DNA from: Lentisphaerota bacterium | Lineage (GTDB): Bacteria; Verrucomicrobiota; Lentisphaeria; Victivallales; Victivallaceae | Direction: 5' to 3' | Assembly: GCA_017134815.1 (NCBI GenBank) | Contig: CP071032.1 | Coordinates: forward strand, 992,001 to 1,056,000 | DNA: 64,000 nt | In this document: positions 36,032 to 44,729 of the stretch, one piece after another | Position numbering within the stretch: position 1 is the first letter of the stretch | How the letters are laid out: the number at the start of each line of letters is the position of its first letter | Program-made: the position numbers and the translations under genes | The notes under the pieces: model-generated | What the model was told of the DNA's origin: nothing | Databases searched by the model: none | What the model saw: only the letters and a program-made list of their open reading frames with translations

Positions 36032-37118
36032 AACATTTCCTTATTGCTTCGATAACAACATCTTTCTCCAATCCATCCACTATTGATACACTGCCGATTG
36101 TATCCGGCAGAACCACCCTGATAATTTTGCCTAAAGTTTTCTTATCCTGCATCATGGCATTATAGATTTCTTCAGGCTCCAGATCCCCTGAGACTTTTAC
36201 GGGCAGATCAAGTTTCTCCAGCAAGGCATTCTGTCTTAACTGCAACTCCTTTTCAACTCGTCCCGTATCAACAGCCAGAGATGCAGCTACAGACATTCCC
36301 ATACTGACTGCTTTGCCGTGCGCTATTTCAAAATTTGACAGCAGCTCTATCGCATGCCCGAAAGTATGTCCATAGTTCAAGATAGCGCGCATTCCGCCTT
36401 CCCGCTCATCCCGCCTGACAACTTCAGCCTTGAGTTCACAGCAGCGTTTAATTATTTTTGAGTAAAACTCAAGGTCGAGGTTTTTAAGCTTTTCACAATT
36501 CTGCTCCAGTAATGAAAATAATTCTCCGTCCAGAATCATGCCATATTTTACAACTTCAGCCAATCCACAGCAAATCTCCCCATAGGGCAGAGTCAATAAA
36601 GTTTCAGGATCAATCAGAACAATTTGAGGCTGCCAGAAAGCCCCCACTAAATTTTTACCTTCTGGCAGATCAGCTCCGGTTTTTCCACCTACACTTGAAT
36701 CCACCATGGAAAGCAGCGTGGTCGGGATCTGGATAAAATCAATACCACGCATATAGACAGCAGCAGCAAACCCCGCCATATCTCCGCAAACCCCGCCGCC
36801 AAGAGCAATAATCAGCGACTTGCGATCAAGCCCGCTGCGAACTCCTTTTCTGCAGATATCAATGACGGTTTCGGGTGTTTTATACTCTTCACCGGCCGGA
36901 TAAACGTAGTTAGCGGACTCCGCTCCAACCTCAGCCAGAGCAAGCTTAAGCTGTTTTTCATAAAGCGGTTGAACATTACTGTCAGTAACTATCAGACAAC
37001 GCCGGGACGCGGCTAAGTTTTGCAATATACCGGCTGCCTGTTGCAACCCGCCTTGAGCTATTAATATATCGTAGGACCTTTCCTCAAGCTGAACTCTAAC
37101 ATTATCCATAAGCGTCAC
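36024..37118 (-). CDS. aroB: 3-dehydroquinate synthase
   Basis: About 364 residues. Second enzyme of the shikimate pathway, converting DAHP to 3-dehydroquinate with NAD and a divalent metal. Signature GGGVCGDMAGFAAAVYMRG (about residues 108-126), PTTLLSMVDSSVGGKTG (about 131-147), and the metal ligands in AEVVKYG and HTFGHA (His) are all present. Start codon: I favour GTG at 37118, five bases after GGAGG; the ATGs at 37130 and 37109 have poorer spacing. Overlaps dprA by 8 bases. Confidence 0.93.
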   Translation of the reverse strand: MTLMDNVRVQLEERSYDILIAQGGLQQAAGILQNLAASRRCLIVTDSNVQPLYEKQLKLALAEVGAESANYVYPAGEEYKTPETVIDICRKGVRSGLDRKSLIIALGGGVCGDMAGFAAAVYMRGIDFIQIPTTLLSMVDSSVGGKTGADLPEGKNLVGAFWQPQIVLIDPETLLTLPYGEICCGLAEVVKYGMILDGELFSLLEQNCEKLKNLDLEFYSKIIKRCCELKAEVVRRDEREGGMRAILNYGHTFGHAIELLSNFEIAHGKAVSMGMSVAASLAVDTGRVEKELQLRQNALLEKLDLPVKVSGDLEPEEIYNAMMQDKKTLGKIIRVVLPDTIGSVSIVDGLEKDVVIEAIRKCCE

Positions 37119-37290
37119 GCCGCCCTCCATATTTTTAAGGACTATCTAAAAAACTGACTTTCAACTGCGAAAATTTAACTGTCAAAACGTGCAGCCCTTA
37201 GAAGCATCCCGTAGTAACTTTTGAGTGTTAACATATTGCTGAACACAATGTTTGGCAAGTAATATTGAAGCTAAAGTACCAACAAACCTC

Positions 37291-38535
37291 TTATCTGGCA
37301 ACAGGCAAATCACTCCATGCGGTCGTGTAATGGGGAGAACACCATTGCCTTACCGTCTGCCAGGGTTTATCAATCCCCTCCCCCAACCTGAAAACCGTTC
37401 CTTTGCCAAAACGCTGATTAATGCTGTCAACAGTTTTATCCAGACGTTCTTCACGACCGAAACTTTCCTCAGCAAAAAAATCGCCCTGCTGTACATCAGT
37501 AGACTCCAGCCCCTGCAACATGACTCCGCACTTATTAAATATGACGCCTTTTCTGAAAATATTATACAGGGCTTTTACCGCAGCTGCGGTAATAATTGAC
37601 GTCGCATTTGAGGCTTCAGGCAAAGAAATGGTATGTGAATTTGCATACTGCGGCAAGTCTTTTCTAAACCGGTTTGTTCTGACAAAAACCGTAACCAAAC
37701 GGGCTGTCAGGTTTTCATTTCTGATTTTGAAAGCGGCACGACCAGCATGAGACACAACTGCCTCCTGAAGATGTTCAAGCAATTCAACCGGTTTGCCGAA
37801 ACTCCTTGAACAACACACATTCTTTCTTGGGTCCCGCACATCCTCCAGCTCCAGGCATGATATGCCGCGCAGCTCATACACTGTTCTCAGGAGGACTACA
37901 CCAAAGTTTTTGCTTACTACCTGATCATCAAGTTCACGTAACTGCAGTGCACTTCTGACTCCCAGATTGGCCAGTCTGGCAGCAAGGCGACGTCCCACGC
38001 CCCAGATTTCATCAGTAGCAGTATCTGCAAGTATTGAGTCTGAATCCTCAGGCATAACATACACCCCGCTGGATTGCTTACTCAAGTGATTGGCAATTTT
38101 TGCCTGAGTCTTAGTTGCCCCGAAGCCTACTCCTACTGGAATTCCAGTCCAGTTCAAAACTTTTTCCTGAATTTCAGTTCCCAACCGGTAAAAGTCTTCC
38201 ATTTCTCCAGTGGCAAACTCAAGGAAAGCTTCGTCAATTGAATATAGCTCAATTCGGGGTGAAAAGTCATGCAGAACCGTCATGACTCGATGTGACATAT
38301 CGCCGTAAAGTGCATAATTTGATGAAAAAACTTTGACATCATTGTCTTTTATCAAGCTGCGAATCTTAAAAAAAGCGCATCCCATCGGCACTCCAAGAGC
38401 TTTTAATTCATCCGAACGCGCAATGACACAACCGTCATTATTTGACAATACTGCTACCGGACGCTTTTCAACGGACGGATCAAAAACTCTTTCACAGGAA
38501 ACATAGAAGTTGTTACAATCGACTAAAGCAAACAT
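37291..38535 (-). CDS. umuC: DNA polymerase V catalytic subunit-like (Y family)
   Basis: 414 residues. A translesion polymerase of the UmuC type. Motifs: [14 protein letters not shown] at the N-terminus with the metal-binding Asp, [14 protein letters not shown] (about 31), [12 protein letters not shown] with the Asp-Glu of the active site (about 96-106), and [18 protein letters not shown] (about 131-148). Full length is typical. Encoded just downstream of a UmuD-like gene (12-base gap), so a UmuD2C-like complex is expected in the SOS response. Confidence 0.93.
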   Translation of the reverse strand: MFALVDCNNFYVSCERVFDPSVEKRPVAVLSNNDGCVIARSDELKALGVPMGCAFFKIRSLIKDNDVKVFSSNYALYGDMSHRVMTVLHDFSPRIELYSIDEAFLEFATGEMEDFYRLGTEIQEKVLNWTGIPVGVGFGATKTQAKIANHLSKQSSGVYVMPEDSDSILADTATDEIWGVGRRLAARLANLGVRSALQLRELDDQVVSKNFGVVLLRTVYELRGISCLELEDVRDPRKNVCCSRSFGKPVELLEHLQEAVVSHAGRAAFKIRNENLTARLVTVFVRTNRFRKDLPQYANSHTISLPEASNATSIITAAAVKALYNIFRKGVIFNKCGVMLQGLESTDVQQGDFFAEESFGREERLDKTVDSINQRFGKGTVFRLGEGIDKPWQTVRQWCSPHYTTAWSDLPVAR

Positions 38536-38547
38536 GCTCTTACCAGT

Positions 38548-38985
38548 TTAATGCGGCAGACAATGAATTACCGCAGTTACAACCCCCCATAATCGGCATT
38601 CCTCATCTCCGTGCAGTTCTATCGGTTTGTATTTTGGATTTGCCGGCTTCAATTTGACGACCGATTTGGTTTTTGACAGAATCTTCACTGTAAATTCATT
38701 ATTAACTACAGCTATTACTACATTACCGTCTTTCCCGTCAAGTGATCTGTCCACGACCAAAATATCGCCATCACAAATACCTGCTTCAAGCATGGAATCA
38801 CCGGCTGCCCTTATGAAAAAAGTCGCTGCGGGTCGCGGAATCAGCAAGTCGTTAAGGTTCAGAGGCGATTCTAAATAGTCCTGAGCCGGCGAAGGGAAAC
38901 CGGCTTGGACACTGCCGGCTGCCAGCACAACATGTTTTTTTTGTGGCTTATGCCCAAACCTCTCAAATTCTTTTCCGCCTGCCAT
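38548..38985 (-). CDS. umuD: UmuD-like self-cleaving protein (S24 peptidase)
   Basis: 145 residues. Catalytic Ser64 in RAAGDSMLEAGI and Lys101 in FTVKIL form the S24/LexA dyad; a potential Ala28-Gly29 cleavage site lies in VQAGFPSP (UmuD uses Cys-Gly). No DNA-binding N-terminal domain, so UmuD rather than LexA. I start at 38985 because GGAGG is five bases upstream, excluding the upstream in-frame ATG at 39000. It is cotranscribed with umuC. Upstream, an imperfect palindrome near 39006-39030 could be regulatory; no E. coli-type CTGT-N8-ACAG box is present. Confidence 0.88.
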   Translation of the reverse strand: MAGGKEFERFGHKPQKKHVVLAAGSVQAGFPSPAQDYLESPLNLNDLLIPRPAATFFIRAAGDSMLEAGICDGDILVVDRSLDGKDGNVVIAVVNNEFTVKILSKTKSVVKLKPANPKYKPIELHGDEECRLWGVVTAVIHCLPH

Positions 38986-39133
38986 AAAGACCTCCTGCAA
39001 ATAACTGCAGCCGCCGTACAGCCAGCTGCAAAAACCCCTACACGCATTATAGATAAAGAACTTATAAATAAAAAATACATCATAAGATGACTTAATTCAA
39101 TATAACAATGTCATTACCGGCAGCTGTACTTTT

Positions 39134-40015
39134 TCAGACCTGGCCGCGATACGAAGAATCAGGAAATAAAGCAACTATGGACTTTTCTGTACTTTCATTG
39201 CGTGCGGCAACTACTCTGGCTGCCGCTGCCGCCGCTCCTGATTTCACGCCGCACAGGATTCCATATTCACGTGCCAGCTGCCTGGTACTGTCAACAGCGA
39301 CATCAAGAGGAATCGTAATAACTTCATCAATAAGTTTGTCATTATGCAGCTTTACATCATGGACAGAACATTTTAAGTCAGCGTGTTTTTTTTCAAAACC
39401 GGGAGCAAATTGCACCCCTATTATTTTAAGCTTTGAGTTTTTCTCCTTCAGCAAATGACCGGTACCGGTAAGCGCGCCGCCACTGCCAACCCCGGCTACA
39501 AATATATCCAGATCCCAGTCCATATCGTTCCAGATTTCCTGAGCCAGAGATGCATAATGTCGATCCTCCAGTAAATGTTCCCGATACTGTCCAAGCAGAT
39601 AGGCATCTTTTCGAATCAGCATAATTTCATTGGCTTTTTTGTAAGCACCAGCCAGGCCGTTTGCCGCCGGAGTTAAAATAATTTCAGGATTGAAATGCTT
39701 GAGAATATCCAGATTTCGCGGAACGAGATTATCAGGAGTCACCAGAAGCAGTTTATAACCAAGTGAATGCGCCACCATAGACAGAGATGCTCCAAAAACG
39801 GCACAGGTGGGGACCACAATAGTCATGCCTTTAGTCAGAAGCTTTGTTTTGGCAGCTTCCTCAATCACAACGTATGCCATGCGGTCCATTATGTTTCCAG
39901 TAGGATTCATAAACTCCAGTTTCGCAAATAGTCTAAAGTTACTTGTTAAAGAATCACTGATTTTTACCAGTGGAGTATTGCCGACGGCATCAGCTATTTT
40001 TGAATAAAAATTCAT
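39134..40015 (-). CDS. CysK/CysM-like pseudoenzyme lacking the PLP lysine
   Basis: 293 residues. Clearly of the fold II PLP (cysteine synthase) family: starts YSKIADAVGNTPLVKIS, has GSGGALTGTGHLLKE (about 177-191) and a terminal SSYRGQV. But the lysine that binds PLP, in NPTGSVKDR of CysK, is Met43 here (NPTGNIMDR, codon ATG at 39887-39889). The SGNTG substrate loop is CAVFG and the SSGAA block is KSGAA. It cannot form the internal aldimine, so it is probably a binding or regulatory protein. It starts one base after the Rrf2 stop; GGAG is seven bases before the ATG. Confidence 0.88.
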   Translation of the reverse strand: MNFYSKIADAVGNTPLVKISDSLTSNFRLFAKLEFMNPTGNIMDRMAYVVIEEAAKTKLLTKGMTIVVPTCAVFGASLSMVAHSLGYKLLLVTPDNLVPRNLDILKHFNPEIILTPAANGLAGAYKKANEIMLIRKDAYLLGQYREHLLEDRHYASLAQEIWNDMDWDLDIFVAGVGSGGALTGTGHLLKEKNSKLKIIGVQFAPGFEKKHADLKCSVHDVKLHNDKLIDEVITIPLDVAVDSTRQLAREYGILCGVKSGAAAAAARVVAARNESTEKSIVALFPDSSYRGQV

Positions 40016-40016
40016 A

Positions 40017-40436
40017 TCAATTCTCCGAGTCACCAGAAACTGGTTTCAGCAATTGAGCCAGATTTATATTATCTGCCTGTACAGTAAAATTTGCAGCCAG
40101 CGAACTTATTCCAGCTGCAGCAGCGCAAGTGTCAAATTTATCACAAATTTCATCACTGCAGCCGAAGCCACCAATATCACCTTCAAATAACTCAATAACC
40201 TTTAAAAGACTGATGCTTTCAGGAACTTCACCAAGATAATATCCGCCATTGCACCCTCGCCGGGTTTTCACCAGCCCTCCTCTGCGAAGCGGTATCATCA
40301 ACTGCTCCAGAAAACTTTCCGATATTTCAAGGGATTCAGTTAATACCCAGCCTTTTAAGCAAATCTTTTCATCCGCAGCCCTGGCCAGCTCCAGCAACAC
40401 CCGCAAACCACACCTTGTTTTTACCGTGAGCTTCAT
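40017..40436 (-). CDS. Rrf2-family regulator paired with the CysK-like protein
   Basis: 139 residues. The N-terminal winged helix begins VKTRCGLRVLLELA, with the wing RRGCNGGYYLGE near residue 60. A GCSDEICDKFDTC cysteine segment near residue 95 resembles Fe-S or redox-sensing loops of IscR/NsrR but with different spacing. In Bacillus and Staphylococcus the Rrf2 regulator CymR acts in complex with CysK, which binds O-acetylserine. Here the regulator is translationally coupled to a CysK paralogue. It differs in sequence from the Rrf2 gene near cysN. Target genes unknown. Confidence 0.9.
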   Translation of the reverse strand: MKLTVKTRCGLRVLLELARAADEKICLKGWVLTESLEISESFLEQLMIPLRRGGLVKTRRGCNGGYYLGEVPESISLLKVIELFEGDIGGFGCSDEICDKFDTCAAAAGISSLAANFTVQADNINLAQLLKPVSGDSEN

Positions 40437-40745
40437 CCTTAAATCCTTACCTTATCGATAATATATAATATAATACATTAAAAATCAACGACTAAAACAA
40501 ATCTACCCCCAACTTATAACCGAAAAATAGTGCTTCCCCAGGCATCTGCATCAACCAGGGAATACTCACTATATGTTTTTTGCTCTTCTGAAATGCCGAT
40601 AATTATTAAAGCATCATTATAATATACAGCCGAAAACAAAATAATGTATTTCATTATATAAATCATTTTTCAACATCTCTTGCCAGAAGAACCCTGCTGC
40701 CAGCATTGCGCTGCTTATATGGTAATCAAAGCGCATTGTTTTTTC
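40437..40745. other. Leader gap upstream of the TPP riboswitch
   Basis: Divergent space between the Rrf2/CysK-like pair and the THI4 gene. AT-rich at the Rrf2 side, consistent with its promoter. I see no ORF or other RNA element before the riboswitch promoter. Confidence 0.35.
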
Positions 40746-40776
40746 TTGACTATGCTGCATACCGTGCTAGTTTAAT
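40746..40776 (+). promoter_or_regulatory. Sigma-70 promoter of the THI4 transcript
   Basis: TTGACT at 40746-40751 and TTTAAT at 40771-40776 with 19-bp spacing, a few bases before the riboswitch. Spacing is slightly long, so moderate confidence. Confidence 0.5.
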
Positions 40777-40780
40777 ATTT

Positions 40781-40859
40781 CTGGTTGGGGTGCCGTCAGT
40801 TCGGCGGCTGAGATTAAACCCATTGAACCTGACCCGGATAATTCCGGCGTAGGGAACCG
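40781..40859 (+). ncRNA. TPP riboswitch (THI element)
   Basis: Has the conserved blocks: GGGGTGCC, GGCTGAGATTAAACCC, TGAACCTGACCCGGATAATT, and GGCGTAGGGAAC. A GGTT/AACC closing stem pairs positions 40783-40786 with 40855-40858. It precedes the THI4 gene by about 115 bases. A short AAACGC/GCGTTT hairpin near 40870-40890 may be the expression platform. It represses THI4 expression when thiamin pyrophosphate is abundant. Confidence 0.92.
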
Positions 40860-40975
40860 CTGCAGCATTAAACGCTTTCAGGCGTTTATCAGTCTTTCCG
40901 CGGTTTCCCCATGTAAGTTTTTAACTTTAAAACTGTTATTGCTTTTTTGCAGTAACCAAAACAAGGGGATGCACA

Positions 40976-41761
40976 ATGCCTACAGAAAATGCTATTTCCA
41001 TGGCGATCCTGCGCAGCTTCTGCTCGAAGCTTGAAGCCAGTCTGGTCCTGGATGCAGCCATTGTCGGAGGCGGTCCTTCCGGACTTGTCGCAGCCAGATA
41101 TCTGGCTGAAGCAGGCTTGAAGGTTGCCGTTTTTGAACGAAAACTCGCGCCCGGAGGCGGCACCTGGGGAGGCGGTATGCTATTTAATGAAGCTGTCGTC
41201 CAGCAGGAAGCTGTCCCAATTCTTGATGAGTTTGGAATCAGTTATAAGCCAGCTGATGAACAACAGGGGTATTTCACACTCGATGCTGTTGAAATGGCCA
41301 GTGGATTAATTTTCGGGGCTTTGAAAGCCGGAGCCAAAGTCTTTAACTCAGTGAGTGTCGAAGATATCGTCTTTAAAGAAAATAAAGTCAACGGCCTGGT
41401 AATCAACTGGACCCCGGTCGAGCGACTCGGGATGCATGTTGACCCGCTGACTGTTATTTCATCAGTTGTGCTTGATGGAACCGGACATCCAAGTGAAATT
41501 ATTGCGCTTGCCGCTAGAAAGGCCGGCATCAAGCTGGATACTGCTACCGGCAATGTCATTGGAGAAAAACCAATGTGGGTAGACCATGGCGAAAAACAAA
41601 CCGTTGAAAACACAAAAGAGTATTATCCCGGACTGTTTGCCAGCGGAATGGCAGCCAACAACACAGGAGGAGGCTACCGAATGGGGCCTGTCTTTGGCGG
41701 CATGCTGCTTTCCGGGCGCAAAGCAGCCGGTCTCATCGTAAATAAGCTTAAAGAAGCCTGA
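40976..41761 (+). CDS. Thiamine thiazole synthase, THI4 family (sulfide-dependent type)
   Basis: 261 residues. Makes the thiazole moiety of thiamin from NAD, glycine and a sulfur source. [17 protein letters not shown] (about residues 28-44) is the FAD/NAD-binding fold; [14 protein letters not shown] and [17 protein letters not shown] follow. His154 in GMHVDP sits where yeast Thi4p has its suicide Cys205, so this protein should be the catalytic, sulfide-using type known from archaea. Terminal [20 protein letters not shown] is complete. Sulfide use fits the nearby sulfur-assimilation genes. Confidence 0.9.
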   Translation: MPTENAISMAILRSFCSKLEASLVLDAAIVGGGPSGLVAARYLAEAGLKVAVFERKLAPGGGTWGGGMLFNEAVVQQEAVPILDEFGISYKPADEQQGYFTLDAVEMASGLIFGALKAGAKVFNSVSVEDIVFKENKVNGLVINWTPVERLGMHVDPLTVISSVVLDGTGHPSEIIALAARKAGIKLDTATGNVIGEKPMWVDHGEKQTVENTKEYYPGLFASGMAANNTGGGYRMGPVFGGMLLSGRKAAGLIVNKLKEA

Positions 41762-41780
41762 TCAACTTCCACCAAGCTAA

Positions 41781-41819
41781 AAAAAGCCGCGCCCCTCACC
41801 TCACCCGGCGCGGCTTTTT
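41781..41819. terminator. Terminator after THI4
   Basis: AAAAAGCCGCGCC/GGCGCGGCTTTTT stem with a 13-base loop and T-run on either strand. Ends the THI4 transcript. Confidence 0.9.
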
Positions 41820-42005
41820 CACGCTTTTACAGCCCCCTTGCCAATTTATCAAGCCACACCGTACTGTTGTTTTGTATTAACAAGTTACGCAAAATTGTAT
41901 AAATTGATAAGTTTTTGCAATAATTGGAACACTTACGTCAATATTTATTCTTACCTCAGATTTATAAAAAAACTGATTATTTTATTGTCAAAACCCGAAA
42001 AATAG
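41820..42005. other. AT-rich gap before the MraZ promoter
   Basis: Together with the stretch before it this is about 307 bp between THI4 and the mraZ-like gene. No ORF. AT content rises toward the promoter. Confidence 0.35.
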
Positions 42006-42034
42006 TTGATTTTTGGAATAAAATGGTATATAAT
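42006..42034 (+). promoter_or_regulatory. Sigma-70 promoter of the MraZ-like gene
   Basis: TTGATT at 42006-42011 and a perfect TATAAT at 42029-42034 with 17-bp spacing. Overlaps the four-repeat MraZ operator. Confidence 0.85.
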
Positions 42035-42048
42035 GGAAAATAGTGGAA
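42014..42048 (+). promoter_or_regulatory. MraZ-type operator: four TGG repeats with 10-bp period
   Basis: TGG occurs at 42014, 42024, 42034 and 42044, each within TGGWA context (TGGAA, TGGTA, TGGAA, TGGAA). Exact 10-bp spacing, one helical turn, is the known signature of MraZ binding sites (TGGGN repeats in E. coli). They overlap the -10 box, so binding would block transcription: autorepression expected. Confidence 0.85.
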
Positions 42049-42068
42049 GACAATCCGGAGGATTCACA

Positions 42069-42554
42069 ATGTTAAAGTTTTGCGGACAGGACTGCTGTTC
42101 CGTAGACGCGAACGGCCGAATCAAACTCAGCCCGCGTGTAATCAGTGATTTCGCTGAGGAATGCGGCAGTGAGGTCGTTATGCATTGTTTACCGGAAGGC
42201 GCGATTGCGCTCTATCCAGAAAAGATTTACTTGGAAATGCGTCAGAATGAAGAACAGGCAGCAGCACAAGCGGCTGCCAGCGTGGTTTTCAGACGTTCCA
42301 TGCGACGGTTTGGTGCTATGAGCAAGTCTGAAAGCATATCCCGTCAGGGCAGAATCACACTTCCACCGACTTTTCGCAAGTATGCCGCCCTTGAGGCAGG
42401 CTGTGAAGTGTGTGTTGTCGGCGTTGAAATCGGTGTTGAAATCTGGAATGCCGAACGCTGGATGGCAGAAATAGACAAGATCAATGAACATGCTATGGAA
42501 AAAGGTGAACGTGAAATGGCAATGGACCTCACAACACCGAAGCCACAGGAGTAA
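42069..42554 (+). CDS. MraZ-like transcriptional regulator (orphan, outside dcw)
   Basis: 161 residues. Two SpoVT/AbrB-type beta-barrel halves: SVDANGRIKLSPRV with the DxxxR motif, then ALYPEKIYLEM; and SISRQGRITLPPTFRKYA, in which the Asp of DxxxR is Ser, followed by VCVVGVEIGVEIWNAERW. MraZ usually heads the division and cell wall cluster and represses it; here no rsmH or ftsL follows. Start set by CGGAGG seven bases before the ATG at 42069; the upstream in-frame ATG at 42006 lies in the promoter. Confidence 0.85.
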   Translation: MLKFCGQDCCSVDANGRIKLSPRVISDFAEECGSEVVMHCLPEGAIALYPEKIYLEMRQNEEQAAAQAAASVVFRRSMRRFGAMSKSESISRQGRITLPPTFRKYAALEAGCEVCVVGVEIGVEIWNAERWMAEIDKINEHAMEKGEREMAMDLTTPKPQE

Positions 42555-42609
42555 CAGCAGATTACGCCACCATAGTCAATTCATTGCAAATCATATGGAG
42601 TAAATAAAG

Positions 42610-42864
42610 ATGAACGGCAAAAAAATAGCAAGACTCACCCTCTTTGGAGCCTTAACGGCACTTTCATTTTTACTGGTGGGTGCCGCACATAAAAATGAAG
42701 CGTCAGTTTTGAAACTGCAGCAGACCAGACAGCTCACTGCAAATTTACTTGAGGACAGTACTTCTATTATTAATGACACGCGAAGTCAATGGTGCAATGC
42801 GGTAAAAGAATCACCGCTGCTGTTTGTCAAAATTGAAACAGCCGCTACTTATACGGCTGACTGA
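42610..42864 (+). CDS. Small membrane-anchored protein downstream of MraZ
   Basis: 84 residues: short basic N-terminus, one membrane helix (about residues 9-26), then a helical region of about 40 residues with heptad-like Leu/Val spacing (VLKLQQTRQLTANLLEDSTSII). It lies 56 bp after mraZ on the same strand with GGAG before the ATG, so it is probably co-transcribed. Size and topology recall FtsL, but I see no sequence signature that proves it. Real gene, unknown function. Confidence 0.6.
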   Translation: MNGKKIARLTLFGALTALSFLLVGAAHKNEASVLKLQQTRQLTANLLEDSTSIINDTRSQWCNAVKESPLLFVKIETAATYTAD

Positions 42865-43096
42865 ATAAGCCCCCTCCTATTTTTCTATAGCTGGGGTGGT
42901 GCAACGCCGCCCCGGCCTACCTTACAGTTAGACATAAATCAAAATATCATTATTTTACAGCAGTAACTCTCAATTTTCCCCGTCTCCTGCCACATAGCTG
43001 AAGCCTGCCGTTGCAAAAACTGACACAGACAGTTATAATAAGAACAATCAGTTTGAAATCAATTCAAAAGATTTGATAAAATCAGGAAAGTTTGAT

Positions 43097-43768
43097 ATGG
43101 GGATATTACAGGTTCTTTTGCTGATTGCCACTTTTGTCTACTTTTTATCGACTCCATTTGCCCGGGATTGCCGGCAAGGCACAATAGACAGCAATGACAT
43201 ATTCAGAATACTGCATTTCGGGCACAGGTCCGGAAACAGACGCTTGAACATAAGTTTTTTTCTTGTCAAAAAGGTTGATTACACCCCGGCTTATAATCAA
43301 TTTTTTGCCGGTTGGCTTATACTTCATAACAAGACAGACAAAACGCTGTATTTTTTTCATGAGCTGGGCGTTTCCACTGTACTAAAAGCCAAAGGCCTTT
43401 CCAGTCATGCTCCGCTACTGCTACTAAGTAAAAGCATTGAGAAACTTGACTGGAGCAATCCTGTCCTTGATGCCTTTGAGTATTCAGTGCCAGTCCCTCC
43501 TCGGACAGAGATCAAAATACCGCTGGAGCTTGACCTGAGATACTGGCCTGAAAAAGTAATAAAAAACCACGGCAAAGGTCCGCTGCCCATGCAGATACGT
43601 TCATACGGTATAACTGATCCAAAATTCAGGCAAAACGGGAAAGTAATCGGAGAAATCATTTTGAATATCATAGCCGTTCCCGATAAGCCATGGGAACGCA
43701 GAAAGTGTGGTTACATTAACCCGACATGTCCGGAAAAGTTGAGAAAACCTTTATTCAAAAACCTGTAG
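43097..43768 (+). CDS. Secreted or membrane-anchored protein, unknown
   Basis: 224 residues from the ATG at 43097, preceded by AGGAAAG; the ATG-like start at 43073 lies outside that spacing. N-terminal hydrophobic segment VLLLIATFVYFLSTPFA, then a predicted beta-rich region with SVPVPPRTEIKIPLEL. No catalytic motif identified. I do not recognise the family. Ends 28 bp before the convergent DciA-like gene. Confidence 0.6.
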   Translation: MGILQVLLLIATFVYFLSTPFARDCRQGTIDSNDIFRILHFGHRSGNRRLNISFFLVKKVDYTPAYNQFFAGWLILHNKTDKTLYFFHELGVSTVLKAKGLSSHAPLLLLSKSIEKLDWSNPVLDAFEYSVPVPPRTEIKIPLELDLRYWPEKVIKNHGKGPLPMQIRSYGITDPKFRQNGKVIGEIILNIIAVPDKPWERRKCGYINPTCPEKLRKPLFKNL

Positions 43769-43795
43769 AAAATTATTAAAACAGCTAAACAAGCA

Positions 43796-44197
43796 CTATT
43801 TAAAGCTTCTGCCGGCCGGCACACATCTTATATCTTTACAGACTTCTTTACCTGCAAACTTATTAATTTTTTTAATAAGTGTATTTTTCACAGGCCCATT
43901 TAATTCCCGCATCCACACACTGTGCTTGACTTCGACGGTCAAAATTTTTGACTGCAGATTCAGCGGCAGGGATATGGCCGCAATCTGAGCTCCAGCTATA
44001 CTCTTCCAGCCTTCACGAATTCTGATTCCATCGGAGATATCCGGCGACACCGTTTTCTTTAATATCCTCTCCGCTTCATCACCAACCCATTTGGTTTCAG
44101 GACAATAAGCAGTTATTTCAAGGCCGGCCCGTTCATGCCCGTACCAGTCATTGAGCAGTGAAAGTACAGTATTGAAGTCTTCTTTATTTTTCCCCAT
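43796..44197 (-). CDS. DUF721/DciA-like protein
   Basis: 133 residues. The family core is W-K-S-I-A-G-A-Q-I-A (about residues 65-74), SLPLNLQSKILTVEVKHSVWMREL (about 77-100) and a KKINKFAG-type end. Family members associate with the replicative helicase loader function in bacteria without DnaC. The N-terminal third is a poorly conserved domain. GGAGG lies four bases before the ATG. Confidence 0.75.
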   Translation of the reverse strand: MGKNKEDFNTVLSLLNDWYGHERAGLEITAYCPETKWVGDEAERILKKTVSPDISDGIRIREGWKSIAGAQIAAISLPLNLQSKILTVEVKHSVWMRELNGPVKNTLIKKINKFAGKEVCKDIRCVPAGRSFK

Positions 44198-44251
44198 GAC
44201 TCCTCCAGGAAAATATTATCAGGACACAGTCATCCCATGCAGTCAGCATCA

Positions 44252-44623
44252 CTACATAGTGAGACCGGTAAACTTGATCGGCAGTATAAGCGTATGACAC
44301 ACCAGTTTGAAAGGTGCTATTCCGCCAAGTACCACGTTTCTAACCCCTGAACCAAAGTAACCAAACGGCATTCCGACGGTAGACTGCAATACTCCAAGCG
44401 GCAGCCTGAAAATATCTATCACATCTTTACCGCAATCAATCAACCCTTTGATTCCACCTGCAAGCCCTTTCATAATATAGGGCCTGGCAGCCTCAGCAAC
44501 CTTCAAAGCTACCGGGGTTAATAACGCTATAGTGACCGGGTCAATAGCCTGGGCTTTCGGCGCCGGAAACAACCAGAACGCAAGAGTTATTAAAATTGTA
44601 AGTAAAAGTAACTTTTTTTTCAT
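44252..44623 (-). CDS. Exported small protein, unknown
   Basis: 123 residues from the ATG at 44623. Strong signal peptide: KKK then LLLLTILITLAFWLFPAP and an AQA cleavage site near residue 26. The mature part is Gly/Pro-rich with alternating hydrophobic stretches (MGGLAGGIKGLIDCGKD) and a conserved-looking GVLQSTVGMPFGYFGSG. Family unknown; possibly a small periplasmic or cell-surface protein. The upstream in-frame ATG at 44671 has no ribosome binding site. Confidence 0.6.
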   Translation of the reverse strand: MKKKLLLLTILITLAFWLFPAPKAQAIDPVTIALLTPVALKVAEAARPYIMKGLAGGIKGLIDCGKDVIDIFRLPLGVLQSTVGMPFGYFGSGVRNVVLGGIAPFKLVCHTLILPIKFTGLTM

Positions 44624-44729
44624 GATTTCGATTCTGTTTCCATAAGATTTAGTAACATACAACAAAATCATGAAAAATGCAACAATTTAATTTGTCTTGA
44701 CTTATAAAATAATAACGTTTCATACATTT

